Origin: Globodera rostochiensis
Lineage: Eukaryota > Nematoda > Chromadorea > Rhabditida > Heteroderidae
Assembly: GCA_018350325.1 (NCBI GenBank)
Contig: JAEVLN010000022.1
Location: forward strand, 451,105 to 515,104
DNA length: 64,000 nucleotides
Reading direction: 5' to 3'
The notes beneath the pieces were generated by a model. It searched no databases and was not told the DNA's origin. It saw only the letters and a program-made list of their open reading frames with translations. How positions within the stretch are numbered: the stretch's first letter is position 1; the number at the start of each line of letters is the position of its first letter. Of the stretch, positions 43,601 to 54,623 are shown piece by piece. The position numbers and the translations under genes were made by a program.

Positions 43601-46600
43601 TTCTTATGATAGCAAAATTGAGCGTTAGAAAAAATTTGTGGGATCAATGGCATTGATGCCGACAAATTAGGGGAAGCTTGGGACAGTTCCACGGAAAGAG
43701 ATAGTGGTTTTTTGGAATTCTTATGATAGCAAAATTGAGCGTTAGAAAAAATTTGTGGGATCAATGGCATTGATGCCGACAAATTAGGGGAAGCTTGGGA
43801 CAGTTCCACGGAAAGAGATAGTGGTTTTTTGGAATTCTTATGATAGCAAAATTGAGCGTTAGAAAAAATTTGTGGGATCAATGGCATTGATGCCGACAAA
43901 TTAGGGGAAGCTTGGGACAGTTCCACGGAAAGAGATAGTGGTTTTTTGGAATTCTTATGATAGCAAAATTGAGCGTTAGAAAAATTTTTTGGGCTAACGG
44001 CATTGATGCCGACAAATTAGGGGAAGCTTGGGACAGTTCCACGGAAAGAGATAGTGGTTTTTTGGAATTCTTATGATAGCAAAATTGAGCGTTAGAAAAA
44101 ATTTGTGGGCTCAATGGCATTGATGCCGACAAATTAGGGGAAGCTTGGGACAGTTCCACGGAAAGAGATAGTGGTTTTTTGGAATTCTTATGATAGCAAA
44201 ATTGAGCGTTAGAAAAAATTTTTTGGGCTCAATGGCATTGATGCCGACAAATTAGGGGAAGCTTGGGACAGTTCCACGGAAAGAGATAGTGGTTTTTTGG
44301 AATTCTTATGATAGCAAAATTGAGCGTTAGAAAAAAATTTGTGGGTCAATGGCATTGATGCCGACAAATTAGGGGAAGCTTGGGACAGTTCCACGGAAAG
44401 AGATAGTGGTTTTTTGGAATTCTTATGATAGCAAAATTGAGCGTTAGAAAATTTTTTTGGGCTAACGGCATTGATGCCGACAAATTAGGGGAAGCTTGGG
44501 TCAGTTCCACGGAAAGAGATAGTGGTTTTTTGGAATTCTTATGATAGCAATGAGCGTTAGAAAAAAATTTGTGGGTCAATGGCATTGATGCCGACAAATT
44601 AGGGGAAGCTTGGGACAGTTCCACGGAAAGAGATAGTGGTTTTTTGGAATTCTTATGATAGCAAAATTGAGCGTTAGAAAAAATTTTTTGGGTCAATGGC
44701 ATTGATGCCGACAAATTAGGGGAAGCTTGGGACAGTTCCACGGAAAGAGATAGTGGTTTTTTGGAATTCTTATGATAGCAAAATTGAGCGTTAGAAAAAA
44801 TTTGTGGGATCAATGGCATTGATGCCGACAAATTAGGGGAAGCTTGGGACAGTTCCACGGAAAGAGATAGTGGTTTTTTGGAATTCTTATGATAGCAAAA
44901 TTGAGCGTTAGAAAAAATTTGTGGGATCAATGGCATTGATGCCGACAAATTAGGGGAAGCTTGGGACAGTTCCACGGAAAGAGATAGTGGTTTTTTGGAA
45001 TTCTTATGATAGCAAAATTGAGCGTTAGAAAAAAATTTGTGGGTCAATGGCATTGATGCCGACAAATTAGGGGAAGCTTGGGACAGTTCCACGGAAAGAG
45101 ATAGTGGTTTTTTGGAATTCTTATGATAGCAAAATTGAGCGTTAGAAAATTTTTTTTGGGCTAACGGCATTGATGCCGACAAATTAGGGGAAGCTTGGGA
45201 CAGTTCCACGGAAAGAGATAGTGGTTTTTTGGAATTCTTATGATAGCAAAATTGAGCGTTAGAAAAAATTTGTGGGATCAATGGCATTGATGCCGACAAA
45301 TTAGGGGAAGCTTGGGACAGTTCCACGGAAAGAGATAGTGGTTTTTTGGAATTCTTATGATAGCAAAATTGAGCGTTAGAAAAAATTTGTGGGATCAATG
45401 GCATTGATGCCGACAAATTAGGGGAAGCTTGGGACAGTTCCACGGAAAGAGATAGTGGTTTTTTGGAATTCTTATGATAGCAAAATTGAGCGTTAGAAAA
45501 ATTTTTTTGGTTCAATGGCATTGATGCCGACAAATTAGGGGAAGCTTGGGACAGTTCCACGGAAAGAGATAGTGGTTTTTTGGAATTCTTATGATAGCAA
45601 AATTGAGCGTTAGAAAAAATTTGTGGATCAATGGCATTGATGCCGACAAATTAGGGGAAGCTTGGGACAGTTCCACGGAAAGAGATAGTGGTTTTTTGGA
45701 ATTCTTATGATAGCAAAATTGAGCGTTAGAAAAAATTTGTGGGATCAATGGCATTGATGCCGACAAATTAGGGGAAGCTTGGGACAGTTCCACGGAAAGA
45801 GATAGTGGTTTTTTGGAATTCTTATGATAGCAAAATTGAGCGTTAGAAAAAATTTGTGGGCTCAATGGCATTGATGCCGACAAATTAGGGGAAGCTTGGG
45901 ACAGTTCCACGGAAAGAGATAGTGGTTTTTTGGAATTCTTATGATAGCAAAATTGAGCGTTAGAAAAATTTTTTTGGGCTAACGGCATTGATGCCGACAA
46001 ATTAGGGGAAGCTTGGGACAGTTCCACGGAAAGAGATAGTGGTTTTTTGGAATTCTTATGATAGCAAAATTGAGCGTTAGAAAAAAATTTGTGGGTCAAT
46101 GGCATTGATGCCGACAAATTAGGGGAAGCTTGGGACAGTTCCACGGAAAGAGATAGTGGTTTTTTGGAATTCTTATGATAGCAAAATTGAGCGTTAGAAA
46201 ATTTTTTTGGGCTAACGGCATTGATGCCGACAAATTAGGGGAAGCTTGGGACAGTTCCACGGAAAGAGATAGTGGTTTTTTGGAATTCTTATGATAGCAA
46301 AATTGAGCGTTAGAAAAAATTTGTGGGCTCAATGGCATTGATGCCGACAAATTAGGGGAAGCTTGGGACAGTTCCACGGAAAGAGATAGTGGTTTTTTGG
46401 AATTCTTATGATAGCAAAATTGAGCGTTAGAAAAAAATTTGTGGGATCAATGGCATTGATGCCGACAAATTAGGGGAAGCTTGGGACAGTTCCACGGAAA
46501 GAGATAGTGGTTTTTTGGAATTCTTATGATAGCAAAATTGAGCGTTAGAAAAATTTTTTGGGCTCACTGGCATTGATGCCGACAAATTAGGGGAAGCTTG

Positions 46601-49600
46601 GGACAGTTCCACGGAAAGAGATAGTGGTTTTTTGGAATTCTTATGATAGCAAAATTGAGCGTTAGAAAAATTTTTTGGGCTCAACTGGCATTGATGCCGA
46701 CAAATTAGGGGAAGCTTGGGACAGTTCCACGGAAAGAGATAGTGGTTTTTTGGAATTCTTATGATAGCAAAATTGAGCGTTAGAAAAATTTTTTGGGCTC
46801 AATGGCATTGATGCCGACAAATTAGGGGAAGCTTGGGACAGTTCCACGGAAAGAGATAGTGGTTTTTTGGAATTCTTATGATAGCAAAATTGAGCGTTAG
46901 AAAAATTTTTTGGGCTAACTGGCATTGATGCCGACAAATTAGGGGAAGCTTGGGACAGTTCCACGGAAAGAGATAGTGGTTTTTTGGAATTCTTATGATA
47001 GCAAAATTGAGCGTTAGAAAAAATTTGTGGGATCAATGGCATTGATGCCGACAAATTAGGGGAAGCTTGGGACAGTTCCACGGAAAGAGATAGTGGTTTT
47101 TTGGAATTCTTATGATAGCAAAATTGAGCGTTAGAAAAAATTTTGTGGGCTCAATGGCATTGATGCCGACAAATTAGGGGAAGCTTGGGACAGTTCCACG
47201 GAAAGAGATAGTGGTTTTTTGGAATTCTTATGATAGCAAAATTGAGCGTTAGAAAAAATTTTTTGGGCTCAATGGCATTGATGCCGACAAATTAGGGGAA
47301 GCTTGGGACAGTTCCACGGAAAGAGATAGTGGTTTTTTGGAATTCTTATGATAGCAAAATTGAGCGTTAGAAAAAATTTTGTGGGCTCAATGGCATTGAT
47401 GCCGACAAATTAGGGGAAGCTTGGGACAGTTCCACGGAAAGAGATAGTGGTTTTTTGGAATTCTTATGATAGCAAAATTGAGCGTTAGAAAAAATTTGTG
47501 GGATCAATGGCATTGATGCCGACAAATTAGGGGAAGCTTGGGACAGTTCCACGGAAAGAGATAGTGGTTTTTTGGAATTCTTATGATAGCAAAATTGAGC
47601 GTTAGAAAAAATTTGTGGGCTCAATGGCATTGATGCCGACAAATTAGGGGAAGCTTGGGACAGTTCCACGGAAAGAGATAGTGGTTTTTTGGAATTCTTA
47701 TGATAGCAAAATTGAGCGTTAGAAAAATTTTGTGGGCTCAATGGCATTGATGCCGACAAATTAGGGGAAGCTTGGGACAGTTCCACGGAAAGAGATAGTG
47801 GTTTTTTGGAATTCTTATGATAGCAAAATTGAGCGTTAGAAAAAATTTGTGGATCAATGGCATTGATGCCGACAAATCAGGGGAAGCTTGGGACAGTTCC
47901 ACGGAAAGAGATAGTGGTTTTTTGGAATTCTTATGATAGCAAAATTGAGCGTTAGAAAATTTTTTTTGGGCTCAACGGCATTGATGCCGACAAATCAGGG
48001 GAAGCTTGGGACAGTTCCACGGAAAGAGATAGTGGTTTTTTGGAATTCTTATGATAGCAAAATTGAGCGTTAGAAATTTTTTTTGGGCTCACGGCATTGA
48101 TGCCAACAAATTAGGGGAAGCTTGGGACAGTTCCACGGAAAGAGATAGTGGTTTTTTGGAATTCTTATGATAGCAAAATTGAGCGTTAGAAAAAAATTTG
48201 TGGATCAATGGCATTGATGCCGACAAATCAGGGGAAGCTTGGGACAGTTCCACGGAAAGAGATAGTGGTTTTTTGGAATTCTTATGATAGCAAAATTGAG
48301 CGTTAGAAAAAATTTGTGGATCAATGGCATTGATGCCGACAAATTAGGGGAAGCTTGGGACAGTTCCACGGAAAGAGATAGTGGTTTTTTGGAATTCTTA
48401 TGATAGCAAAATTGAGCGTTAGAAAAAATTTGTGGGTCAATGGCATTGATGCCGACAAATTAGGGGAAGCTTGGGACAGTTCCACGGAAAGAGATAGTGG
48501 TTTTTTGGAATTCTTATGATAGCAAAATTGAGCGTTAGAAAAATTTTTTGGGCTCAACTGGCATTGATGCCGACAAATTAGGGGAAGCTTGGGACAGTTC
48601 CACGGAAAGAGATAGTGGTTTTTTGGAATTCTTATGATAGCAAAATTGAGCGTTAGAAAAAATTTGTGGGCTCAATGGCATTGATGCCGACAAATTAGGG
48701 GAAGCTTGGGACAGTTCCACGGAAAGAGATAGTGGTTTTTTGGAATTCTTATGATAGCAAAATTGAGCGTTAGAAAAATTTTTTTGGGCTCAACGGCATT
48801 GATGCCGACAAATTAGGGGAAGCTTGGGACAGTTCCACGGAAAGAGATAGTGGTTTTTTGGAATTCTTATGATAGCAAAATTGAGCGTTAGAAAAAAATT
48901 TGTGGGTCAATGGCATTGATGCCGACAAATTAGGGGAAGCTTGGGACAGTTCCACGGAAAGAGATAGTGGTTTTTTGGAATTCTTATGATAGCAAAATTG
49001 AGCGTTAGAAAAAAATTTGTGGATCAATGGCATTGATGCCGACAAATTAGGGGAAGCTTGGGACAGTTCCACGGAAAGAGATAGTGGTTTTTTGGAATTC
49101 TTATGATAGCAAAATTGAGCGTTAGAAAAAAATTTGTGGGTCAATGGCATTGATGCCGACAAATTAGGGGAAGCTTGGGACAGTTCCACGGAAAGAGATA
49201 GTGGTTTTTTGGAATTCTTATGATAGCAAAATTGAGCGTTAGAAAATTTTTTTTGGGCTAACGGCATTGATGCCGACAAATTAGGGGAAGCTTGGGACAG
49301 TTCCACGGAAAGAGATAGTGGTTTTTTGGAATTCTTATGATAGCAAAATTGAGCGTTAGAAAAAAATTTGTGGGTCAATGGCATTGATGCCGACAAATTA
49401 GGGGAAGCTTGGGACAGTTCCACGGAAAGAGATAGTGGTTTTTTGGAATTCTTATGATAGCAAAATTGAGCGTTAGAAAATTTTTTTTGGGCTCACGGCA
49501 TTGATGCCAACAAATTAGGGGAAGCTTGGGACAGTTCCACGGAAAGAGATAGTGGTTTTTTGGAATTCTTATGATAGCAAAATTGAGCGTTAGAAAAAAA

Positions 49601-49788
49601 TTTGTGGATCAATGGCATTGATGCCGACAAATCAGGGGAAGCTTGGGACAGTTCCACGGAAAGAGATAGTGGTTTTTTGGAATTCTTATGATAGCAAAAT
49701 TGAGCGTTAGAAAAAATTTGTGGATCAATGGCATTGATGCCGACAAATTAGGGGAAGCTTGGGACAGTTCCACGGAAAGAGATAGTGG
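31661..49788. repeat. 116-117 bp satellite array, about 155 tandem copies
   Basis: One unit repeats head-to-tail without interruption over 18.1 kb. Each unit carries the blocks ggacagttccacggaaagag, EcoRI gaattc, attgagcgttag, a variable A/T tract, ggcattgatgcc (a short palindrome) and HindIII aagctt. Length changes of 1-2 bp are nearly confined to the A/T tract and the following gtgg(a/c)tca. Variants gttccgcgg and gttgcacgg occur only in the left 2.1 kb; everywhere else the site is gttccacgg. The minus-strand frame is open in runs of 117-bp units (39 codons), but 116-bp units break it, so it is not treated as a gene. Confidence 0.97.
32401..34474. repeat. Nine-unit higher-order repeat inside the satellite
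   Basis: A 3-bp deletion variant (cttatgagcaaaa instead of cttatgatagcaaaa) recurs at about 31936, 32404 and 33455. The last two are 1051 bp apart, i.e. nine units. The order of other variants (a caggggaag unit, two ttttttttgggctaac units) also matches between the two blocks, so a nine-unit block was duplicated. The 31936-32404 interval is a four-unit version. Confidence 0.7.
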
Positions 49789-52700
49789 TAAGCCTAAAGC
49801 CTAAGCCTAAGCCTAAGCCTAAGCCTAAGCCTAAGCCTAAGCCTAAGCCTAAGCCTAAGCCTAAGCCTAAGCCTAAGCCTAAGCCTAAGCCTAAGCCTAA
49901 GCCTAAGCCTAAGCCTAAGCCTAAGCCTAAGCCTAAGCCTAAGCCTAAGCCTAAGCCTAAGCCTAAGCCTAAGCCTAAGCCTAAGCCTAAGCCTAAGCCT
50001 AAGCCTAAGCCTAAGCCTAAGCCTAAGCCTAAGCCTAAGCCTAAGCCTAAGCCTAAGCCTAAGCCTAAGCCTAAGCCTAAGCCTAAGCCTAAGCCTAAGC
50101 CTAAGCCTAAGCCTAAGCCTAAGCCTAAGCCTAAGCCTAAGCCTAAGCCTAAGCCTAAGCCTAAGCCTAAGCCTAAGCCTAAGCCTAAGCCTAAGCCTAA
50201 GCCTAAGCCTAAGCCTAAGCCTAAGCCTAAGCCTAAGCCTAAGCCTAAGCCTAAGCCTAAGCCTAAGCCTAAGCCTAAGCCTAAGCCTAAGCCTAAGCCT
50301 AAGCCTAAGCCTAAGCCTAAGCCTAAGCCTAAGCCTAAGCCTAAGCCTAAGCCTAAGCCTAAGCCTAAGCCTAAGCCTAAGCCTAAGCCTAAGCCTAAGC
50401 CTAAGCCTAAGCCTAAGCCTAAGCCTAAGCCTAAGCCTAAGCCTAAGCCTAAGCCTAAGCCTAAGCCTAAGCCTAAGCCTAAGCCTAAGCCTAAGCCTAA
50501 GCCTAAGCCTAAGCCTAAGCCTAAGCCTAAGCCTAAGCCTAAGCCTAAGCCTAAGCCTAAGCCTAAGCCTAAGCCTAAGCCTAAGCCTAAGCCTAAGCCT
50601 AAGCCTAAGCCTAAGCCTAAGCCTAAGCCTAAGCCTAAGCCTAAGCCTAAGCCTAAGCCTAAGCCTAAGCCTAAGCCTAAGCCTAAGCCTAAGCCTAAGC
50701 CTAAGCCTAAGCCTAAGCCTAAGCCTAAGCCTAAGCCTAAGCCTAAGCCTAAGCCTAAGCCTAAGCCTAAGCCTAAGCCTAAGCCTAAGCCTAAGCCTAA
50801 GCCTAAGCCTAAGCCTAAGCCTAAGCCTAAGCCTAAGCCTAAGCCTAAGCCTAAGCCTAAGCCTAAGCCTAAGCCTAAGCCTAAGCCTAAGCCTAAGCCT
50901 AAGCCTAAGCCTAAGCCTAAGCCTAAGCCTAAGCCTAAGCCTAAGCCTAAGCCTAAGCCTAAGCCTAAGCCTAAGCCTAAGCCTAAGCCTAAGCCTAAGC
51001 CTAAGCCTAAGCCTAAGCCTAAGCCTAAGCCTAAGCCTAAGACTAAGCCTAAGCCTAAGCCTAAGCTAAGCCTAAGCCTAAGCCTAAGCCTAAGCCTAAG
51101 CCTAAGCCTAAGCCTAAGCCTAAGCCTAAGCCTAAGCCTACGCCTAAGCCTAAGCCTAAGCCTAAAGCCTAAGCCTAAGCCTAAGCCTAAGCCTAAGCCT
51201 AAGCCTAAGCCTAAGCCTAACCTAAGCCTAAGCTAAGCTAGCCTACTCCTAAGCCTAAGCCTAAGCCTAAGCCTAAGCCTAAGCCATAACATAAGCCTAG
51301 CCTAAGAGCCTAATGCCCTAGGCCTAAGCCTAAGCCTAAGCCCTAAGCCTAAGCTAAGCCTAAGCCTAGGCCTAAGCCTAAACCAACCTAAATCCTAAGC
51401 CTAAGCCAAGCCTAAGCCTAAGCCTAGCTAAGTCCTAAGCCTAACCTAAGCCTAACATAAGCCTAAGCCTAAGCAAGCTAAAGCCTAAGCCTAAGACTAG
51501 CCTAAGCCTAAGCCTAAGCCTAAGCCTAAGCCTAAGCCTAAGCCTTAAGCCTAGCCTAAGCCTAAGCCTAGCCTAAGCCTACGCCTAAGCCTAAAGCCCC
51601 CTTGTAGACTAAGCCTAGCCTAGCCTAAGCCTAAGCCTAAGCCTAAGCCTAAGCCTAAGCCTAAGCCTAAGCCTAAGCCTAAGCCTAAGCCTAAGCCTAA
51701 GCCTAAGCTAAGCCAAGCTAAGCCTAAGCCTAAGCCTAAGCCTAACCTAAGCCTAAGCCTAAGCCTAAGCCTAAGCCTAAGCCTCCTAAGCCTAAGCCTA
51801 AGCCTAAGCCTAGCCTAAGCCTAAGCCTAAGCCTAACCTAAGCCTACCTAACCTAAGCCTAAGCACTAGCCTAAGCCTATCTAAGCCTAAGCCTAAGCCT
51901 AAGCCTAAGCTAAGCCTAGCCTAAGACTAAGCCTAATCCTAATGCCTAAGCCTAACCCTAAGCCTAGAGCCTAATCCTAATCCTAACCTAGCTAATCCTA
52001 GTCGAAGCCTAAGCCTACCTAGCCGTAAGCCAAGCCTATCCTAGCCTAAGCCTAAGCCTAAGCCTAAAGCCTAAAGCCTAAGCCTAAGCCTAATAAGCCT
52101 AAGCCTAAGCCATACCTAGCCTAAGCCTAAGGCCTACGCCTAAGCCTAAGCCTAGCCTAAAGCCTAAGCCTAAGCCTAAGCCTAAGCCTAAGCCTAATCC
52201 TAGCTAAGCCTAAGCCTAGCCTAAGCCTAAGCCTAAGCCTAAGCCTAAGCCTAAGCCTAAGCCTAAGCCTAAGCCTAAGCCTAAGCCTAAAGCCGAAGCC
52301 TAAGCCTAAGCCTAAGCCTAAGCCTAAGCCTAAGCCTAAGCCTAAGCCTAAGCCTAAGCCTAAGCCTAAAGCCTAAGCCTAAGCCTAAGCCTAAGCCTAA
52401 GCCTAAGCCTAAGCCTAAGCCTAAGCCTAAGCCTAAAGCCGAAGCCTAAGCCTAAGCCTAAAGCCTAAGCCTAAGCCTAAGCCTAAGCCTAAGCCTAAGC
52501 CTAAGCCTAAGCCTAAGCCTAAGCCTAAGCCTAAGCCTAAGCCTAAGCCTAAGCCTAAGCCTAAGCCTAAGCCTAAGCTAAGCCTAAGCCAAGCCTAAGC
52601 CTAAGCCTAAGCCTAAGCCTAAGCCTAAGCCTAAGCCTAAGCCTAAGCCTAAGCCTAAGCCTAAGCCTAAGCCTAAGCCTAAGCCTAAGCCTAAGCCATA

Positions 52701-53527
52701 AGCCTAAGCCTAAGCCTAAGCCTAAGCTAAGCCTAAGCCTAAGCCTAAGCCAAGCCTAAGCCTAAGCCTAAGCCTAAGCCTAAGCCTAAGCCTAAGCCTA
52801 AGCCTAAGCCTAAGCCTAAGCCTAAGCCTAAGCCTAAGCCTAAAGCCTAAGCCTAAGCACTAAGCCTAAGCCTAAGCCTAAGCCTAAGCCTAAGCCTAAG
52901 CCTAAGCCTAAGCCTAAGCCTAAGCCTAAGCCTAAGCCTAAGCCTAAGCCTAAGCCTAAGCCTAAGCCTAAGCCTAAGCCTAAGCCTAAGCCTAAGCCTA
53001 AGCCTAAGCCTAAGCCTAAGCCTAAGCCTAAGCCTAAGCCTAAGCCTAAGCCTAAGCCTAACCTAAGCCTAAGCCTAAGCCTAAGCCTAAGCCTAAGCCT
53101 AAGCCTAAGCTAAGCCTAAGCCTAAGCCTAAGCCTAAGCCTAAGCCTAAGCCTAAGCCTAAGCTAAGCCTAAGCCTAAGCCTAAGCCTAAGCCTAAGCCT
53201 AAGCCTAAGCCTAAGCCTAAGCCTAAGCCTAAGCCTAAGCCTAAGCCTAAAGCCTAAGCCTAAGCCTAAGCCTAAGCCTAAGCCTAAGCCTAAGCCTAAG
53301 CCTAAGCCTAAGCCTAAGCCTAAGCCTAAGCCTAAGCCTAAGCCTAAGCCTAAGCCTAAGCCTAAGCCTAAGCCTAAGCCAAGCCTAAGCCTAAGCCTAA
53401 GCCTAAGCCTAAGCCAAGCCTAAGCCTAAGCCTAAGCCTAAGCCTAAGCCTAAGCCTAAGCCAAGCCTAAGCCTAAGCCTAAGCCTAAGCCTAAGCCAAG
53501 CCTAAGCCTAAGCCTAAGCCTAAGCAA
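49789..53527. repeat. Nematode telomeric repeat array, (GCCTAA)n on the + strand
   Basis: TTAGGC, the standard nematode telomeric hexamer, reads on the minus strand. About 49799-51041 is essentially perfect (about 207 repeats). From 51042 rightwards the array has many point changes, 1-2 bp deletions and short inserts, with renewed regular blocks between about 52200 and 53500, and ends at about 53527. Orientation is that of a chromosome left end (C-rich strand 5' to 3' inwards). The long Lys-Pro open frame read from it is meaningless. Confidence 0.97.
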
Positions 53528-53606
53528 GCCAACTTATATAGAGAGAGAGCATATCTAGAGAGAGATATATAGAGATAAATATATATATATATATATCTTT
53601 CACCCA
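53528..53606. repeat. GA/TA microsatellite next to the telomeric array
   Basis: Tracts of gagagag, atatag and (at)n sit immediately inside the telomeric array. A C run of about 13 follows near 53652. Confidence 0.8.
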
Positions 53607-53881
53607 GACTTAGACCAAGATGGAAGCCGGTAGCGTCACTTACGCACACCGACCCCCCCCCCCCCGACTCCCGAACCAGACACGTACCATTTTTGCTGGG
53701 TTGGCAAAATGTACGGACGCCTATGTGGCATGTGTTCTGAAGAAGCTCTATAATAAGTTTTTTTATGAATTTTTTTTTGTGCCCATATTGTAAGGATTTG
53801 AGTGTTCCGCTGGTTGGAAGCGAACGGTTAAAACGCCTATGGCGGGGGCAAAAGATCATCCATAAAGAAGGCTAATGGGAC

Positions 53882-53954
53882 GCCCCGGTAGCTCAGTTGC
53901 AAGAGCTGCCCACGGATTGGGTGGAGGACGTGGGTTCGAGTCCCACCCGGGGCT
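53882..53954 (+). tRNA. tRNA-like Pol III gene or tRNA-derived SINE head
   Basis: A perfect 7-bp acceptor stem (GCCCCGG / CCGGGGC), D arm GCTC...GAGC, and T arm GTGGG-TTCGAGT-CCCAC. Internal promoter boxes are intact: A box tagctcagttg and B box ggttcgagtcc; a TTTT terminator follows at about 53959. By standard numbering the anticodon loop would be CGGATTG, but position 33 is G rather than T and the anticodon stem has mismatches at three of five pairs. So a functional tRNA is doubtful; a tRNA pseudogene or SINE head fits better. Confidence 0.55.
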
Positions 53955-54623
53955 AACATTTTGCCTATTCTTTACTATATATTTTGACCAAAAGTGTACC
54001 CCTATGCCACTCATTGAAAAAAGCATAATGAATAGAATTTTAGTCGGGACCGCAATTCTATTCCCGCGATATTAGCGTGGTAAATAAATAACTATAACTC
54101 ACCCATCACCTAGCAATTACGGAGGCAGAGCAATTCAGTGCTCTGGATGTGAGCGATTAACTTCTTTTTATTTTGAATTATTGAATTTTTAGACATCAAG
54201 TAAAGGTCAGGCAGGATACAGACCTTTTCTTGTTTAAAATGCCAGTTTTGTTTTGCGTGTTCAAATTGGCCAATTCGCAACCAACTCAATTGACAAGAAC
54301 AAACGTGGGCACTATACCTAGGTAGGTGGGTAATGCGACGTGAAACGAATTAAGAACGGATCGCAGATAGAGCTCTTTGGAGAAGGGATTGGACCCGCAG
54401 ATCAATATATAAAGGGGCGGAATAAGGGAGTGGGTTGCAAAAAGTTCTTCAAACAAGTCAACAAAAAGGGGGTGGGGTGGACGGACAAACGATGACAAGC
54501 GGGGAGCAATGATGAGCAGCAGAAGGGATCAACAAAACAAACGATGCCCTTCCTCTGCTGGCGGGATTGAATTCGGGGAATAGCAACAAAAATTGAGCAG
54601 ATTGATGTGCGACTGATCGATCA
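53955..54623. other. Intergenic DNA downstream of the AMPK gamma gene
   Basis: No conserved coding region is visible. This is the first single-copy-looking DNA inside the telomeric array. Confidence 0.5.

Noticed and set aside
31604..49423. Series of minus-strand proteins built of a 39-residue repeat
   Set aside because: They follow the 117-bp satellite unit; frequent 116- and 118-bp units break the frame, and no splice or start signals are consistent.
31661..49788. Possible CRISPR-like array because of regular repeats
   Set aside because: There are no unique spacers; units are head-to-tail copies, and the DNA is eukaryotic.
31661..49788. CENP-B-box-like motif in the satellite
   Set aside because: I compared the unit by eye with the CENP-B box consensus and saw no convincing match.
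49785..51236. A 483-codon + strand open frame of Lys-Pro repeats
   Set aside because: It is a translation of the (GCCTAA)n telomeric array; hexamer repeats keep a frame open without coding.
49789..53527. Head-to-head telomere fusion (TTAGGC meeting GCCTAA)
   Set aside because: Only one orientation of the hexamer is present, so this is not a simple telomere-telomere fusion.
53875..54075. Small + strand protein containing GRGFESHPG
   Set aside because: This peptide is the usual false translation of a tRNA-like T arm and B box.
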